DNA from: Malurus cyaneus samueli
Taxonomy: Eukaryota; Chordata; Aves; Passeriformes; Maluridae
DNA length: 64,000 nucleotides
NCBI GenBank assembly: GCA_009741485.1
Contig: CM019217.1
Location: 41,321,298 to 41,385,297 of the forward strand
Direction: 5' to 3'
Each line of letters opens with the position of its first letter. Positions within the stretch are counted from its first letter, which is position 1. The translations under genes were made by a program, and so were the position numbers. The notes beneath the pieces were generated by a model. It worked only from the letters and a program-made list of their open reading frames with translations. It had not been told where the DNA came from and did not search any database. Positions 11,332 to 23,865 of the stretch are shown piece by piece.

Positions 11332-11509
11332 CAATGTCATCATCTGTCCTGTCTATTGGGTCTTTCTCCAAGCAGTCTCTAACAATATCTCTACTCATCA
11401 AAGGATCTGATGCCCTTTCAATGTCTTCTTCATCATCATCATCCTCAGAATCCACTGCTGTCTCTGGCAATCCACTGAGATCCATATCACCAGCCTCACT
11501 TTCCGTAGC
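11332..11509 (-). CDS. RAPGEF2: RAPGEF2 acidic-region exon
   Basis: The exon is 178 nt: 59 codons plus the first base of a split Glu. It begins [15 protein letters not shown], contains the acidic run [12 protein letters not shown] and ends RTDDDI. The acceptor is attaattag and the donor gtaagt. The sequence differs from RAPGEF6, whose equivalent region reads differently after GD, and this supports RAPGEF2. It forms the linker just before the second cNBD-like domain, residues 65-123 of the short isoform. Confidence 0.97.
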
Positions 11510-12869
11510 CTAATTAATGTAGAAACAATTAAAAAGCATTTAAATGTGTTCTTTACTGCTGCAGTTTTCTAGTTAAATGCACAGAGATTAATTCTGTCAT
11601 CTAGCAGATCACTCAGTTTTTTGAGTACTGTTATATTGCTTTTTCCTTTATATATCTTTTTAAAACAGCTAACAATCAATTAATTGTAACCCACTGTGTT
11701 TAAATAGGACTTTTGACATTTGCTTCAGTCACACATACAAAGGATTTAACAGACATTATTTAATCTGTGGGTCTTGGGGGGACTGAAGGCTGTTACATTT
11801 CAAGCAACCATGTCTTGGACTGTTAGTTGAATATAATTTTTTTTCAACAAACAGTTCATTTGACACTTTCTGAGCTCACCCCAACTTTGTATTTTCAGAC
11901 ACTTAGGAAAGCAATGTAACTGTAAACAGACCGTTTGGGGAAATAAGTACATCATCAAAATGCTACAGGAATTTTGCTATCTCTCAGTCCCTAGAAATGT
12001 ATTTTTCTTTTACAATTCCAGTTGAACATCGTAAAATATGGCTTTCACTTGCTGATAAACTGCCTGAGAATTTAGAGATGCAGAAAAAATGCAAAGTCAT
12101 TGCTCAAACACCACAGATGGACTACCCAGAATATCTGTCAAACTTAACCTCCTTTAAATTGTATTAAAATGAATGAAAACACAGTCCAGATACAGCTCGA
12201 GGTCATTAGTACAGCACCTAAAGGTAAATATATTTTAATGATTCAGTTTGAAGACCAAACACTTAATAAATCCCACAAACATTTGTCTGTCACAGCTGAT
12301 AAGGCTGCTTTTTCTCAGAACCTGATTTAATACCACGGCAGCTGCCAAGGCTCAGCTATGACAATTTTTAAGGAAATGCAAGCCTCTGATGAGCAAGTTT
12401 TAAGCCATGGCTTGAGAAATCCAGTTTCACAGGCCTTAAAGGGATGGTTTGTTTCTGAGACTCTGAAAGCACACAATGCATTCATGTCTACTTTAATACA
12501 TGGGACAAACACACCTCCTACTAAAGCTTGTTTAATCGACCCATCTCAGGCTGGTAAAAAAGACAACCCACAAAACTAGGTCACTCTCCAGATACAGAGA
12601 AGGTAAGAGAAATTGCATTGGTAATTTTGTAGAATCCTCTCCCCTATTCCTGCCTCACTATCTGTGGCTGACATCTGTTACTTTAATGCCACTATACACA
12701 GCCACCCCATGAACAGCAGCATATGGCTGGAGATGGATCAGGGCATCCAGCGAGCCTTAAATGCTTCTGTCCTACAGCACAACACGAGTTTTGTAACTGG
12801 GCATTGTTAATATAAAAAGCATGACAACAGCATCTACGCAGTATTAAAAATTATTCTCACTCCGTGGTT

Positions 12870-12963
12870 TTGGGTTAGGGGTTTTTTGGTTGCTGTTGTT
12901 CATTTTGGGGGTTTTATGGCTTTTTTGTGTTGTTGTTGGTTTTGTTAAAAAAAAAAAAAAAAA
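12870..12963. repeat. T/G-rich low-complexity tract and poly(A)
   Basis: A G/T-rich stretch (ttttgggg, tgttgttggt) ends in A17 at 12947-12963. It is simple sequence with no coding meaning. Confidence 0.85.
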
Positions 12964-13894
12964 TTGCTGCTTATTTTTAACCAGGATAAGGAAAGATGTT
13001 ACTGGCATAGAAACACATCACAAAAATGACAGCACATACAGCAGTACTTTTATTAGCAGTCTTACTGTGTTCACCATGCATGTTCCCTGTGATACATCTG
13101 AAACAGCTGCTGTAACTACTCTTTCAGAATAGTCTTCATCAAAAGTGACTGGTGGAAAAAATTAGCAGCAATGAGTCAGTAGACACACCGCTTATGACAC
13201 CAATCTGTCAGAATCTGAAGTCTCCAACAGTGACAATTCCAGTGACAGTGGGACTGATTCACAGTCAGTTTTGCAAACCTTTCCCATTACTAACAAGCAC
13301 CCCTCCTACCTGCCCAGATTAAGCTCTCTCAAAAGCACGTTAGCAAAATGATTGCAAAACTGAGTTTAGTCACACAATGCTAACATACAGGAGAAACCTC
13401 TACCTATTGTACAAAATCTGATAATTGAAATACAAGTTATTTTGCTGTCTTAAAGCAATAAAACAAAACTGTAAAACGCTTGAAGCTCTTTTATCATGAA
13501 GAAAGAGTAAATGCTATTTAAAGCAAATTCTCACAGTGAATTAAATGTAACTTTGTACTCAGAAAATATGTTACAAATACTACTGAAGGCAACAAGATTT
13601 TCCAAAGATGACCACTTTTTCCACTTGTTGGGTTTTTTTTTCTGGATAACTGAAGTTATTGGTGTATGGAAACCAACTATTTCTTACTTCCTATCAAAAA
13701 ATCCAAACTATTGCAACAAAGAAGCTCAGTATTGGTTGCAACAACCCACAAAGTAATAAAAAAGTATGCTAATTTAGGACACCTTTAAAAATACCTTTTG
13801 AGGAAAAAAATTACATTTCTTTAAACAACTTTCTGAAATTGCTATGATCATGCAAAAGATAGCAAAGGAAGGCTTTCTGCATGTTTTCAGAGCA

Positions 13895-14025
13895 GTAAAA
13901 AAACAAAAAACAAAACAAAACAAAACACAAAAACCCCACAGAAATAAACAAAAAACCCACAAAAAAACTACACACACACACACACACACACAAAAAATCC
14001 CGAAACAGAAAACCAAAAAAACCCT
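13895..14025. repeat. A/C-rich low-complexity tract with (CA)n
   Basis: A long A-rich run interrupted by C (aaaacaaaac-type units), with an uninterrupted CA dinucleotide run of about 11 units at 13970-13992. Open frames across it (CVCVCV-type peptides) are artefacts of the repeat. Confidence 0.9.
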
Positions 14026-16329
14026 CATCCCATGAGAGCTTCTTATGCTTATACATTCAGAAAGTTTTATATCACTTTTGTTACATTATTAGGAATAATT
14101 GGATCTATTTTCATGGAAAAAGCATGCAGCAATATACTCACAAAAACATTACAGATAGCACACGTGTGATTTTTGTTATTAAGCAATAGCTGAAAATCTG
14201 TCTAAGACTAAAGGGGAAACTCCATGAGCTCCTTTGAGCATAGGGGTTTCCTTATGAACCTCAGCCACCAAAACCCAAACACAAGATAAATATCCAACAG
14301 AATTTGTCCTACAGTCAATCATGAGGCTTAGATCTTCTCAGGGCATGTAATCAAGGGTGAAATACACCTCAGAATTTCCACTCCTGGGTGCATGTTGAAC
14401 TTTTGCTTCTCGGGTAATAAGAGAAATTAGTTTCACTTAAATAAATCTAAAAGGATTGCGTGCAAGAAAAATGCTGGTTGCAGCCTGAAGTACAAAACAG
14501 TGTCTCTCCAAAGTCCAAATACCAACTCCAATAGCAAATTTCTCATGTCATCTTTCCAACTGTGGAGAAAATTTTTGAAGCTTCAAAGGAATCTCATAAT
14601 AGTGACAGCCTAATATTTTATTTGTCACATCACCAACAGCAGAGTTAAGAGACTAAGACACATTTTCAAGCCTGAGTTGAAGGAGTATTTCATATTTGAC
14701 ACCTAAGGAGAATCTGACCAATTTTAAGTAGCGTCTACAAAGGCTAATATTGTATAAAAAAAATCTAGTTCCTTCAACTGCTAAGGATTGTGAAGTCCAA
14801 ACACACCTCCAGATTTGAGTCATAACAGCTAATTAAACAAATACAGTCAAATAACTAGGAAAAGATGTGAAGTGAAAGAAGCCTTCTCTAAGTTCTTGGT
14901 TAGCCTTTGGTTCCTTGACTGACATGGGGGAAGAGGGGGAGGATTAAAAAAAAGAGAATAGCCTTCATTGCCCCTAGGTCAAACTGGGAAATGGGGGACC
15001 CTTCTTGTCACCTTGGACAGGCAGGAGAGGGAAGTGGTCAATCCCAACTCTACTGGTCTTGCATGTTTTAGAGGCATCATGAAGATGAACACAATGAGAG
15101 AGGTGATGGCTATGTGAGCAGCTAAAGAACATGACTTCATTTACTGCCTCATTTCTTCCTCCAGTGAATTTTTGATTTTCTTGAGAAAACAGATCAGAAG
15201 AGGTCAAGGGTGATCTCTGCTTTTACACAATCAAATAACTCTCACTCCGGTGTAACAACTGCTTCACCACACACACCACACTTACTAAGGGAAAGAAAGT
15301 GGGAACGCTTGGAGAACTGCTTACAACATGACTGGCTCTGTTTTAAGTGGCCTTAATGGTTTTCCTTCTATATTGGTCTGGGGAAAACTTCCAACTGATG
15401 ATAATATGGAAAGAAAAAACTAAAAAACCCATAAAAGTAAATACACTAACTACTGATTCCTTAATATTTTAAACAGACTATTTTAATCTTTACTTAAAAA
15501 AAAAATTACTTTCTTTAGGAAACACTGTATCATTTTGAAGACCAAATTCCCCTTGTAACTATTGTTATCAGATAAATCAACAATCCAAAATCTCCAAACA
15601 TGCAAGAGAAAAATACCAGGGACAAATAGAAAATAAAAAGCAAGTACAGAAGAAGCTTCTTGCACAAACCAGAAATATATTCCTTGCCTGGTGCAGTCCC
15701 TCAATTCCATGAAGCTAGGAAAGAAAGAAGCCATGCTTAGCTCAAAAAAAAACACCTCCGCATAACTTTTAAACCATTGTCATTTAAGGGGTAAAAAGTA
15801 AACTAAAAAATGAAATTAAGAATGTCTATTAGCAAAACTACTCACTTTTTACTTTCTAATTTTTAAGCCAATACTGATACAAAACACCCAAGAACACTGG
15901 CTCTACCTGCTTAATGAAATTACTTGCAAAAGTCACATTATCTTGAAATATTCCCTCATGTCATACAAACACATTGGATTCAGCATCTGCACAGAGAGAA
16001 ATTATGTCTGGGGTTTTGTTTCAAATTAGCTTTCAGATGACTGAGTAAAAGTTTACACTATCAATAAATTAAGATGAAATTCAATCCATGTAATTATAAT
16101 ATGTACTTGTTTATTAAATAATTATCATATGTACTACAGTCAACTATAATTATTACATGTACAGAAATTATATCTAAACCTAAGTAGTAACTTATTTTTT
16201 TCATACTACATTGACACAAGTGCAAGTGTCCACGAAATACCTTAAAACTCCTTCAGTCCAAGGTTTATCACAGTGCTCTCTACATTTCTTTGTTCTTTCA
16301 CTATCTACCACAAAATTTACAACACAGCA

Positions 16330-17060
16330 GCCCACGTCTGTCACAGCAGTCAGCCTGAGCAGTTTTCCTCACTAAAGATGGACACGGGTAACAATCCAGC
16401 CAATGCATACCAGGAATAGCATCCTCCCCTATTGCCAAGTAATTGCCACTTTCTCAGAACGGAGCAACGTCTGCCAGAATCACAGGCACACAGAACACGG
16501 ACTCTGGAAGCTACAGAGTAGGTTAAGGACCTGAATTTACCAGGAGTGACAAGGAACTGCACAGGATTTTGCTAAAACTGCAGGGGCAATTCACAGGACA
16601 ATCTACCTGAGCTGTTCCAGCCATTCTGGCACTACCCAGAGCCCTGCACTTCAGCAACTGATACAGTCAGAAAGACTGGCTTTATTTTAAGGTAAAACCT
16701 CTTTATTTTGCGTGCAGTGACTAAAGGGCAGGCTGCATGGACTCTCTGGTTGGAGAGATAAAAGACTGATGTCCCTCAGGAAGAGCTGCTGAAGGGTGGA
16801 CCTTTCTCCTAGGAGCTGCCATATCAGATTCATGAGAAAACAAAGCTGACATCTTGAAAATTTCCAAGCAGCACACACATCCTGGGAGGGTCTCAGAAAG
16901 GATGTTCCTGGTTTCCTGTACCGACAGCGGTATCTGGGCAGACAGCAGAGGGGCACGTAAGGGTGGCAGGAAGCCACCAGTGTGAGGACAGGATAAAGCA
17001 AAGAAAGGCTGGCAAAGAGCTGAGCCAACACAACAATGCTTCCCGAAACAGAGAGGGGGA
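16330..17060. other. GC-richer block, possible old LTR or other repeat
   Basis: About 730 bp with clearly more G+C than its surroundings. On the minus strand it carries closely spaced AATAAA motifs near 16685-16710 downstream of a GC-rich segment, an arrangement seen in LTRs. Direct tgtgttg-like copies sit at both ends, but clear terminal inverted bases and a target-site duplication are not evident. I do not recognise the family. The two overlapping open frames of 86-114 residues do not resemble a known protein. Confidence 0.3.
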
Positions 17061-19877
17061 GAAATTCATGAGCTTAAATCTCTTTACTCTCCAATCATCA
17101 TGACAGGTAGAGGAACCATTTAGGAGCATAAAGGAAGAGGTATATACGTTCACATAAGTTATTAACTACGCCTAGGAATCAAAAGCAAGCAGCCATACAA
17201 GAGAAGCAGCAGTGAATGATTTGCTTTGCCACGTTGAAACAAGACAGAAGCAAAAAACTGTCCTAGGCAAACACAAGCCAACACAAATCTACCGACATTC
17301 AGCATCTCCTTCCTCTCAAGCCACCCTACAGAGTTCGTCACTTGAACTTACTTCCTAAAATAAAAATAACAGTATTTAAGGACCTCACCAGCTGGCACCT
17401 GAAATGTTTTTGAAACTTGGGTGGGGTAAACACAAAGGTTGATTTTATTTTGGTAAGTACTTCTTATCCTAAAAGAAGTTCTTTCATGTGCAACGTTTGA
17501 CAAACAAATTTAGATACCGCATTAATATTTAAAAGGAAGTATTCTCAGTTCAATGCTGAAAGCATCTGAAGATTCAGCTTCATGATTTATTAAAAAAATC
17601 TTAAAAGGCCATGAACATATTTTCACTGGAAGCAGCTGCTCTTAAGGCTACAGAACCAAAACTTGTTAGGATGCAAAACATGACATATCATTACCTCAGA
17701 TTACAACAGTAAGGATCTAAATAACAGTATAATAATTTTTTTTAAAAATCAACTGCAAGAAAAGATGATAATCTTTCTTAATCATTGCTTTCTCCTTAGC
17801 CATAATGAACAGAAATCTACCCCACTGAACAGAAATATGCCATTATACACAGAAAATTAAAAGACAAACAACTGAGAGAGAAGGACTGATCCACTCTCTT
17901 GGTTTAAAAAAAAAAATCTGTTTATTTAATCCTTAATTTGACTCCAGAGAATTCAAATTATAGCCATTTTATTTTGTTTTGGGATTTTTTGGCAGTACTT
18001 TAACCTAGCTTAACACCGCTGCATTACATTCTTTATGACTAAAACTGAGGCCAGAAATTAATGATTTACCACAATTTCAGAAATCAAGTCCAACAATACT
18101 TCGTACCATTAAGCTTAATTTCAAGAATTTAAGAACCTTACCAGTTTCCACATGTGAATTTACTATTTCCTTAATAAATATTCTTTCAAGTATTAAGATA
18201 AAAACATGAGGTTAAATTCTACAATAGATGGTCATATTTCTGGATGTTGATATGGACATAGGTTATTATTTATACTTTGACACTGTACAGTTAAACAGTT
18301 CTTAATACATTCGTGCAAAGCCACCTTTAAATGTATTAATTGCAGATTAATTGAAGAGACTAGATCATATTTTTAAGAATGGGTTATACGTTATGTTTGT
18401 AAATGAAGTTTAAAAGAATATTTGAGAAGTAAATTCTCTCTGTGTAAATATCTCAGTAAACCATTAACCCTCTCCAAACACCAACCATTATGTTGATTCC
18501 AGCACTGCAAATCAAACTAGTAGGAGTCATAGATCAAGTTGGCAACTATGTTGCCAAATACTTCTCTGAAGTTTCTGTAGTTGTTTAGGTTATTTGGTTG
18601 GAGTTTTTTAATTGCACAGAAACTCAATGATATTTTTCACAGTTATGAACATTTTGCTCCAAGTCTTCGCAAAAAATTTACTTCAGACTTATCTAAATTT
18701 GAGCAACTGTATGACTGCAACTACATGCCACCTACACCTGTGTCTCTAGAGGTACTTGACATTTTTCTGTTGAAGTGGAAATCTTTTAAATGAAAGGAAT
18801 GAAAATCTATAGAAAACTAGAAGAATAAAACTGATTTTACATCTTCTTCACTCTCATGCTATAAACCTAAACCCCATCTCAAAGTAGTCCTGTCTTCCGA
18901 AGAAATTCTGACAAACATACTTGACTGACATATGCTGTGCCTGAAGTGTTCAGCTAATTTGATACTTTTGCAAAAATAAACATTTGCATTATTGTAATTA
19001 CTTTCTAAATTGAACTGGGACCTTTTTATAGCCTATCTTCCTTCACAAAAAAAGAGCCTATAAGCTTATTCACCTGAAGGAGACTACATTCTACAACTAC
19101 GACCCTAACTGAACTTGTACATAATGGTATATATGCTTTTCCCATTGTTTAAATGACTACATTTGCAATTTCAGAAGCATTTCAAAAAAGCATTATTCCT
19201 CTTCTAGTTAACTACTTTATGTTGAAGTGGTCTCACTACTTTATGGTTATTTTGACTGAAATATATTTTAATTGGATTTGATTCCTTCTTTTCACAGTAA
19301 CAAATTGGTACACTTTCCTATCAGGACAGATCCTCCTCCAACATTGCAAGAACTGTAAACGTCAAGTGAAAATGCATAATTCCTCATTTTACTTCTGTTT
19401 AGCATTTATATTTAAACTCTGGATCAGCTTCACAGTAAGTCTCTCTAAACTCAAGCTGTTCCAAATGAATAGCAGAGGGTTTTATAAGAAGCAGCCACCT
19501 CAGAAGTGTAACTTTAACAAGTGCCACCAGTTCAACCTCTCCATCTTTCAGAGGATGGCCAGGAGAGAAAGCACTGCTGTGAGGTTGGCATCAGGTTTCT
19601 GCAGGGTGGGAAGATGGTAATAAGCCCCTAAAGCCTGGCCAGCACATTCTGCTTAGTGCATATTTATTTCTTCCCACCAGTGAACAGGTTCTACATTAAT
19701 GAAGTCAACACATCAAAAGCCTGAAATTATTGCAATTCAAACAAAAAGTAGTTTTTTGAAGTCTGTTGAGTGCTTCTTCAGACAAAAACTGACAACAGGC
19801 AATAGCAAGGGTATTCAGCTATTAAATGCAAAACTGCTGGCAATTGCACCTCCCATCAGCATCCATTCCAGTCTTAC

Positions 19878-20009
19878 CTGGTAGATATCAGAAAGGCTGC
19901 TGCTTCCTGAATCACTAGTGATGCTACATCCTGAGTGACTAGATGAAACGTGGGTCACCTGTGGGTGGAGACTGTCAGTAAGGTGCAGCTTTGTGAAATC
20001 TGCAGGAAG
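19878..20009 (-). CDS. RAPGEF2: RAPGEF2 first shared exon (Ser-rich)
   Basis: The exon is 132 nt and 44 codons, phase 0 at both ends. It begins [17 protein letters not shown] and ends [11 protein letters not shown]. The acceptor is cctatag and the donor gtaag. It is the first exon common to both N-terminal forms: it can follow EKHS from 41706 or ECTKPQ from 56786. Its second half is a serine-rich, probably disordered run with many potential phosphorylation sites. It is residues 21-64 of the short isoform. Confidence 0.97.
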
Positions 20010-22855
20010 CTATAGGTGGAGCAGAAAAAGCATCATTACAATTTGAGGGAGATACATAGCAAAATTAATTCAAATCATACATGTTACACTTTACTCTCTG
20101 CCAGTACCAATTATATCGAGAAAATCACTGGGGCTTGAAAACGTAGCATAAAAATTTTGAGTTTTGCAACTTTTTTAACTCATGCAGAATATCATCAAAT
20201 TGTTGCAAATATAAGAGATTTAAGAAAAACATATCTGAGGACAAATACTAATGAAGTGATATGCCCAAACACTTCAGTAGCTTGCTATGAGGTTTGGATA
20301 GAATTAAAATGCATATGAATATTGTGCTACTCCCAAAATCAATGGTTTCCTGCAGAATGGGAATTAACAAGTGAGTAAAGTCACATACTTTAAAAAACCA
20401 ACAAGCACTGCTCTGGATTTGGCAAACTCTTTTGTTTCTCAAGTTGACAAAATACATTAGAGACAAGGAAAATCCAAGTCACTGAGCTATCCATTATACT
20501 TTGAGCCAAGTAACGTGACAGCAAATAGGAAATGTGTGAAGACTGATACAATTACAAAGAGCTATAATCCTGAAATTAGTTTGCTCACACGCAGTGCTGC
20601 AGAATGAATTGAGACAGTGTATTTGATAATTTAACTATCATCTACCAAGATTTGTGATGTATATTTTCACTATTGCTTTATGCCCACAGCTCCCATGAAA
20701 ATCTTTAAGAACTGTAAACGTTTCCAGACTGCAGAAAATGAACTTTGACAAAGTAAAATATTTAAATGCTATTTCAGGGCCAAATTACTCCTCTCCCCAA
20801 GAAGCCTGCATCCCACAGCTAATTAATAAAAGTATGTTAATGTATCAATCTTGTTGTGCAATAAATTATTCAATAATTGTAAAAAGAATTTTATTCATTT
20901 GTTTGTTTCAACTCAGACAAGGCAGATACTAAGGTCATCTCTAAGGAGTTGTTTTTGTATGGAAAATGTCACATGCAGTGTGTCCATCCACATCACCTAA
21001 GAATGCTACCTTGACAATATTGCCATTATCCCTGGATGGAAATGGAAATAAGACCTCACTCAGCACTAAGAGAGAATATGCCAATCAGTATAAAAGATAA
21101 GGGAAAAAAGTCATCTCTAAGTCATTAAAGAGCATGCTTGAAAAAATTATTAGCTCGGTACAGCTAAAGATACTGAGTGATTTTACTGTCGTTTGCCTTG
21201 TTTAGTTCTGTTTATGGAAAATGCCCTGAAGAACCTTGGCTTTAGGATTTGCAGTGAAAAGCACAGGCAACAGTAAACCTTGGTCTTATTTACACTGACT
21301 GGCATTTCCTATTCTAACACATCTGAAAAGGATTTCTTCATTATCACAGAATGACTGCATCAGTGATAGCCAAAATGACTACATTTAAAATAATTCTTTC
21401 CTACTATATTACCTGAAAGAGTGGCTAAAACCAGCAACCAGATACTAATAATCCTAAAAAGCTTCAGTAAACCCAGAGCTAGATTTGATCTTCATCAGCA
21501 AAGAGAAGGCAATTAACAAAAGCAATACTCTAATACATACAGCCATGAATGCTGCCTCCAGAAAAATCCAGTTATGCTCACCACTGCTAATGAGGTATCA
21601 GAAGGACAAATTACAGCATTAGGGAGTGCACTGTAGTATCTGTTGTCTTTGCTACTCTGCTTTTTACTCTGTATGTTTGAATTATCACTAAACTGAACCA
21701 TATATACTGATATTCAGGCCGCTATACCAATTCTTTTATCATTTTTGAGTCATTATACAAGTAAGTAAACATTCCTTGGCAGAATGCAAGGAAAATGAAC
21801 TGACACAGCTTTTGCAATGTTGATGACTACTTCTCAAAGTAGTCTCTCATAATTAAAGCAGTCCAGGTTTATTTCAAAGTCAGAATCCTAAATATTAATT
21901 AAAGATACATGCACAAATCGTCAAAGATTCACACATTTAATGATAACTTACACAGATACGTTTTGAGATTTTTACCTTTTATAAAGCAGTAACTATTGCA
22001 ATCCCAAAAAAATATAAACTCCATAGGGAACTGCATATGAACACAGTATGGCACCCAGCCAAACATATTCAATTTTTTATAGTGCCCTGCAAATATCTCC
22101 ATGTCATTAACAACAGCATTTATTTTTTATCAATGCATTAGAAACTTTAAAGAACCTTACATCAAAGCAAATCCAATTATTCTGTTAAAAAATGAAATCA
22201 AGCTATGTTTAATGTAATGATTGCACTTAGTGTTTTAAATGAAGAGCAAGGTTATATGTTTCGCTACTGCACAGGTGAAAGGAAAAGGCAGGGAATTCCA
22301 CAGTAACTGATGGAATATACTACAAATAAAAGCAAGCCTTCTGAATCTTTTTGGCCATAGACAATCAGCTGAATGCTTGGTGATCACTGGTTTCAGAGAA
22401 ACTCCTCAAGTCAAAGCCATGCTGCATGAGCTGGACTTGCCAAGCAGTGACAGAAGATCAGAAGCAGGCATTTATCTTTAGGCAACCTAACCAGTCACTT
22501 TGATCCTAATCAAACAGGACTATTTACAAGCAGAAAGCACATGCTCACATCTTTGCAGAACACTACATCTCTGTGCTACATGCCCGAAAGCGGCATCCAC
22601 TTCAACCGCCCTACCCCCCAAAGTTAAGGTGAGAGACTGCATGAAGAAAAAACTAAATTGAAAAATTAAATACATTGAAATATATAAACTGCAAACTCAA
22701 TGAAAAATGTGTGTGAGAAATACATGCATTTCTATCTTACTCACAAATTGCTATTTTAAATATTTAATGTTTGCACTGTATGCAACAGGGAAAAAACTAT
22801 AGCACTGGTGACAACGAAGACCCACATGTGCTGAAGTCTTATATAAAAAAGCATT

Positions 22856-23865
22856 TGGGTTGACCCTGGCTTGACACCAGATGCCCACCAAAGCCACTCT
22901 GTCCCTCTCCTCAGCTGGACAGGAGAGAGCAAATACAACTAAAGGCTCATGAGTCAAGATAAGGACAAGGAGAGATCACTTATCAGTTACTACCATGAGC
23001 AAAACAGACTCAATTTGGGGACAAATTAATTGAATATATTAACAATAGGAATGAGGAAAAAAATGAAATCCTAATGCTTCCTCCCACTCTTCCCTTCTTC
23101 CTAGGCTCAGCTTCACTCACTCCTCCCTCGCAGTGGTGTGGAGGGGCAGGGAATGGGGGCTGCGGTCAGTTCATCACTGGAGGAGCATTGTCTACTGCTC
23201 CTCCTTCCTCGGGTGGAGGACTCCTTACACTCTTGCCCTTCCACAGGAGGCAGTCCTACATGAGCATCTGCAAACCCTAACCCTCCCACGTGCTGCATTT
23301 CTTCACAAACTGCTCTGGTGTGGCTCCCCTGTGGGGTCACAAGTCCTGCCAGTAAACTTGTTCCAGGGTGGGCTGCTTTCTCCACAGGGTCCCAAGTCCT
23401 GCCAGGAGCCTGCTCCAGCATGGGCATCCCACAAGCATCCACCTGCTCTGGGGAGGGTCTTTTCCACAGGCTGCAGGTGGATGTGTGCTTCCCCATGGAT
23501 CAGCACGGGCTGCAGGGACACAGCTGCTTCCCCATGGTCTGCACCACGGGCTGCAGGACAATCTCTGCTGGAGCATCTGGAGCACCTCCTGCCCTCCTTC
23601 TGCACTGACCTGGGTCTCTGCAGGGCTGCTCCTATCACATTCCCACTCCTCTCTTCTACGGCTGCAATCACACAGTTTTTCTTTTCCTCCTTCACTGTGT
23701 TATCCCAGAGTTGCTGCCACCGTCACCAATGAGCTCAGCCTTGGCCAGTGGCAGATCCACCTTGGCACCAGCTGGCCTTGGCTCCATCAGACATGGGGGA
23801 AGCTTCTGGCAGCTTCTCACAGAAGTTCCACCCTACCAAAATCCCACCACACAAACCCAATACCA
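22856..23865 (-). mobile_element. Solitary avian endogenous-retrovirus LTR, minus orientation
   Basis: This GC-richer block of about 1 kb matches, from memory, a long LTR family widespread in bird genomes. On the minus strand it starts near TGGTATTGGGTTTGTG, passes CTTCCCCCATG, then several degenerate units built on ctgctccag and gggctgcagg, and ends through gtccagctgagga and ccagggtcaaccca. No gag, pol or env sequence flanks it, so it is a solo LTR. No convincing target-site duplication is visible. The apparent open frames of up to 199 codons are by-products of its GC content. The family name is not assigned. Confidence 0.75.

Larger units (their letters stand above)
11510..19877. other. Large intron (8.4 kb)
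   Basis: Mostly unique AT-rich sequence. It contains a T/G-rich then poly(A) tract (12870-12963), an A/C-rich tract with a (CA)n microsatellite (13895-14020) and a GC-richer block with possible LTR character (16330-17060). I found no further exon with family residues. Confidence 0.75.

Noticed and set aside
13774..14056. Cys/Val/Phe-rich open frames.
   Set aside because: They are translations of the CA and A/C simple repeat, not genes.
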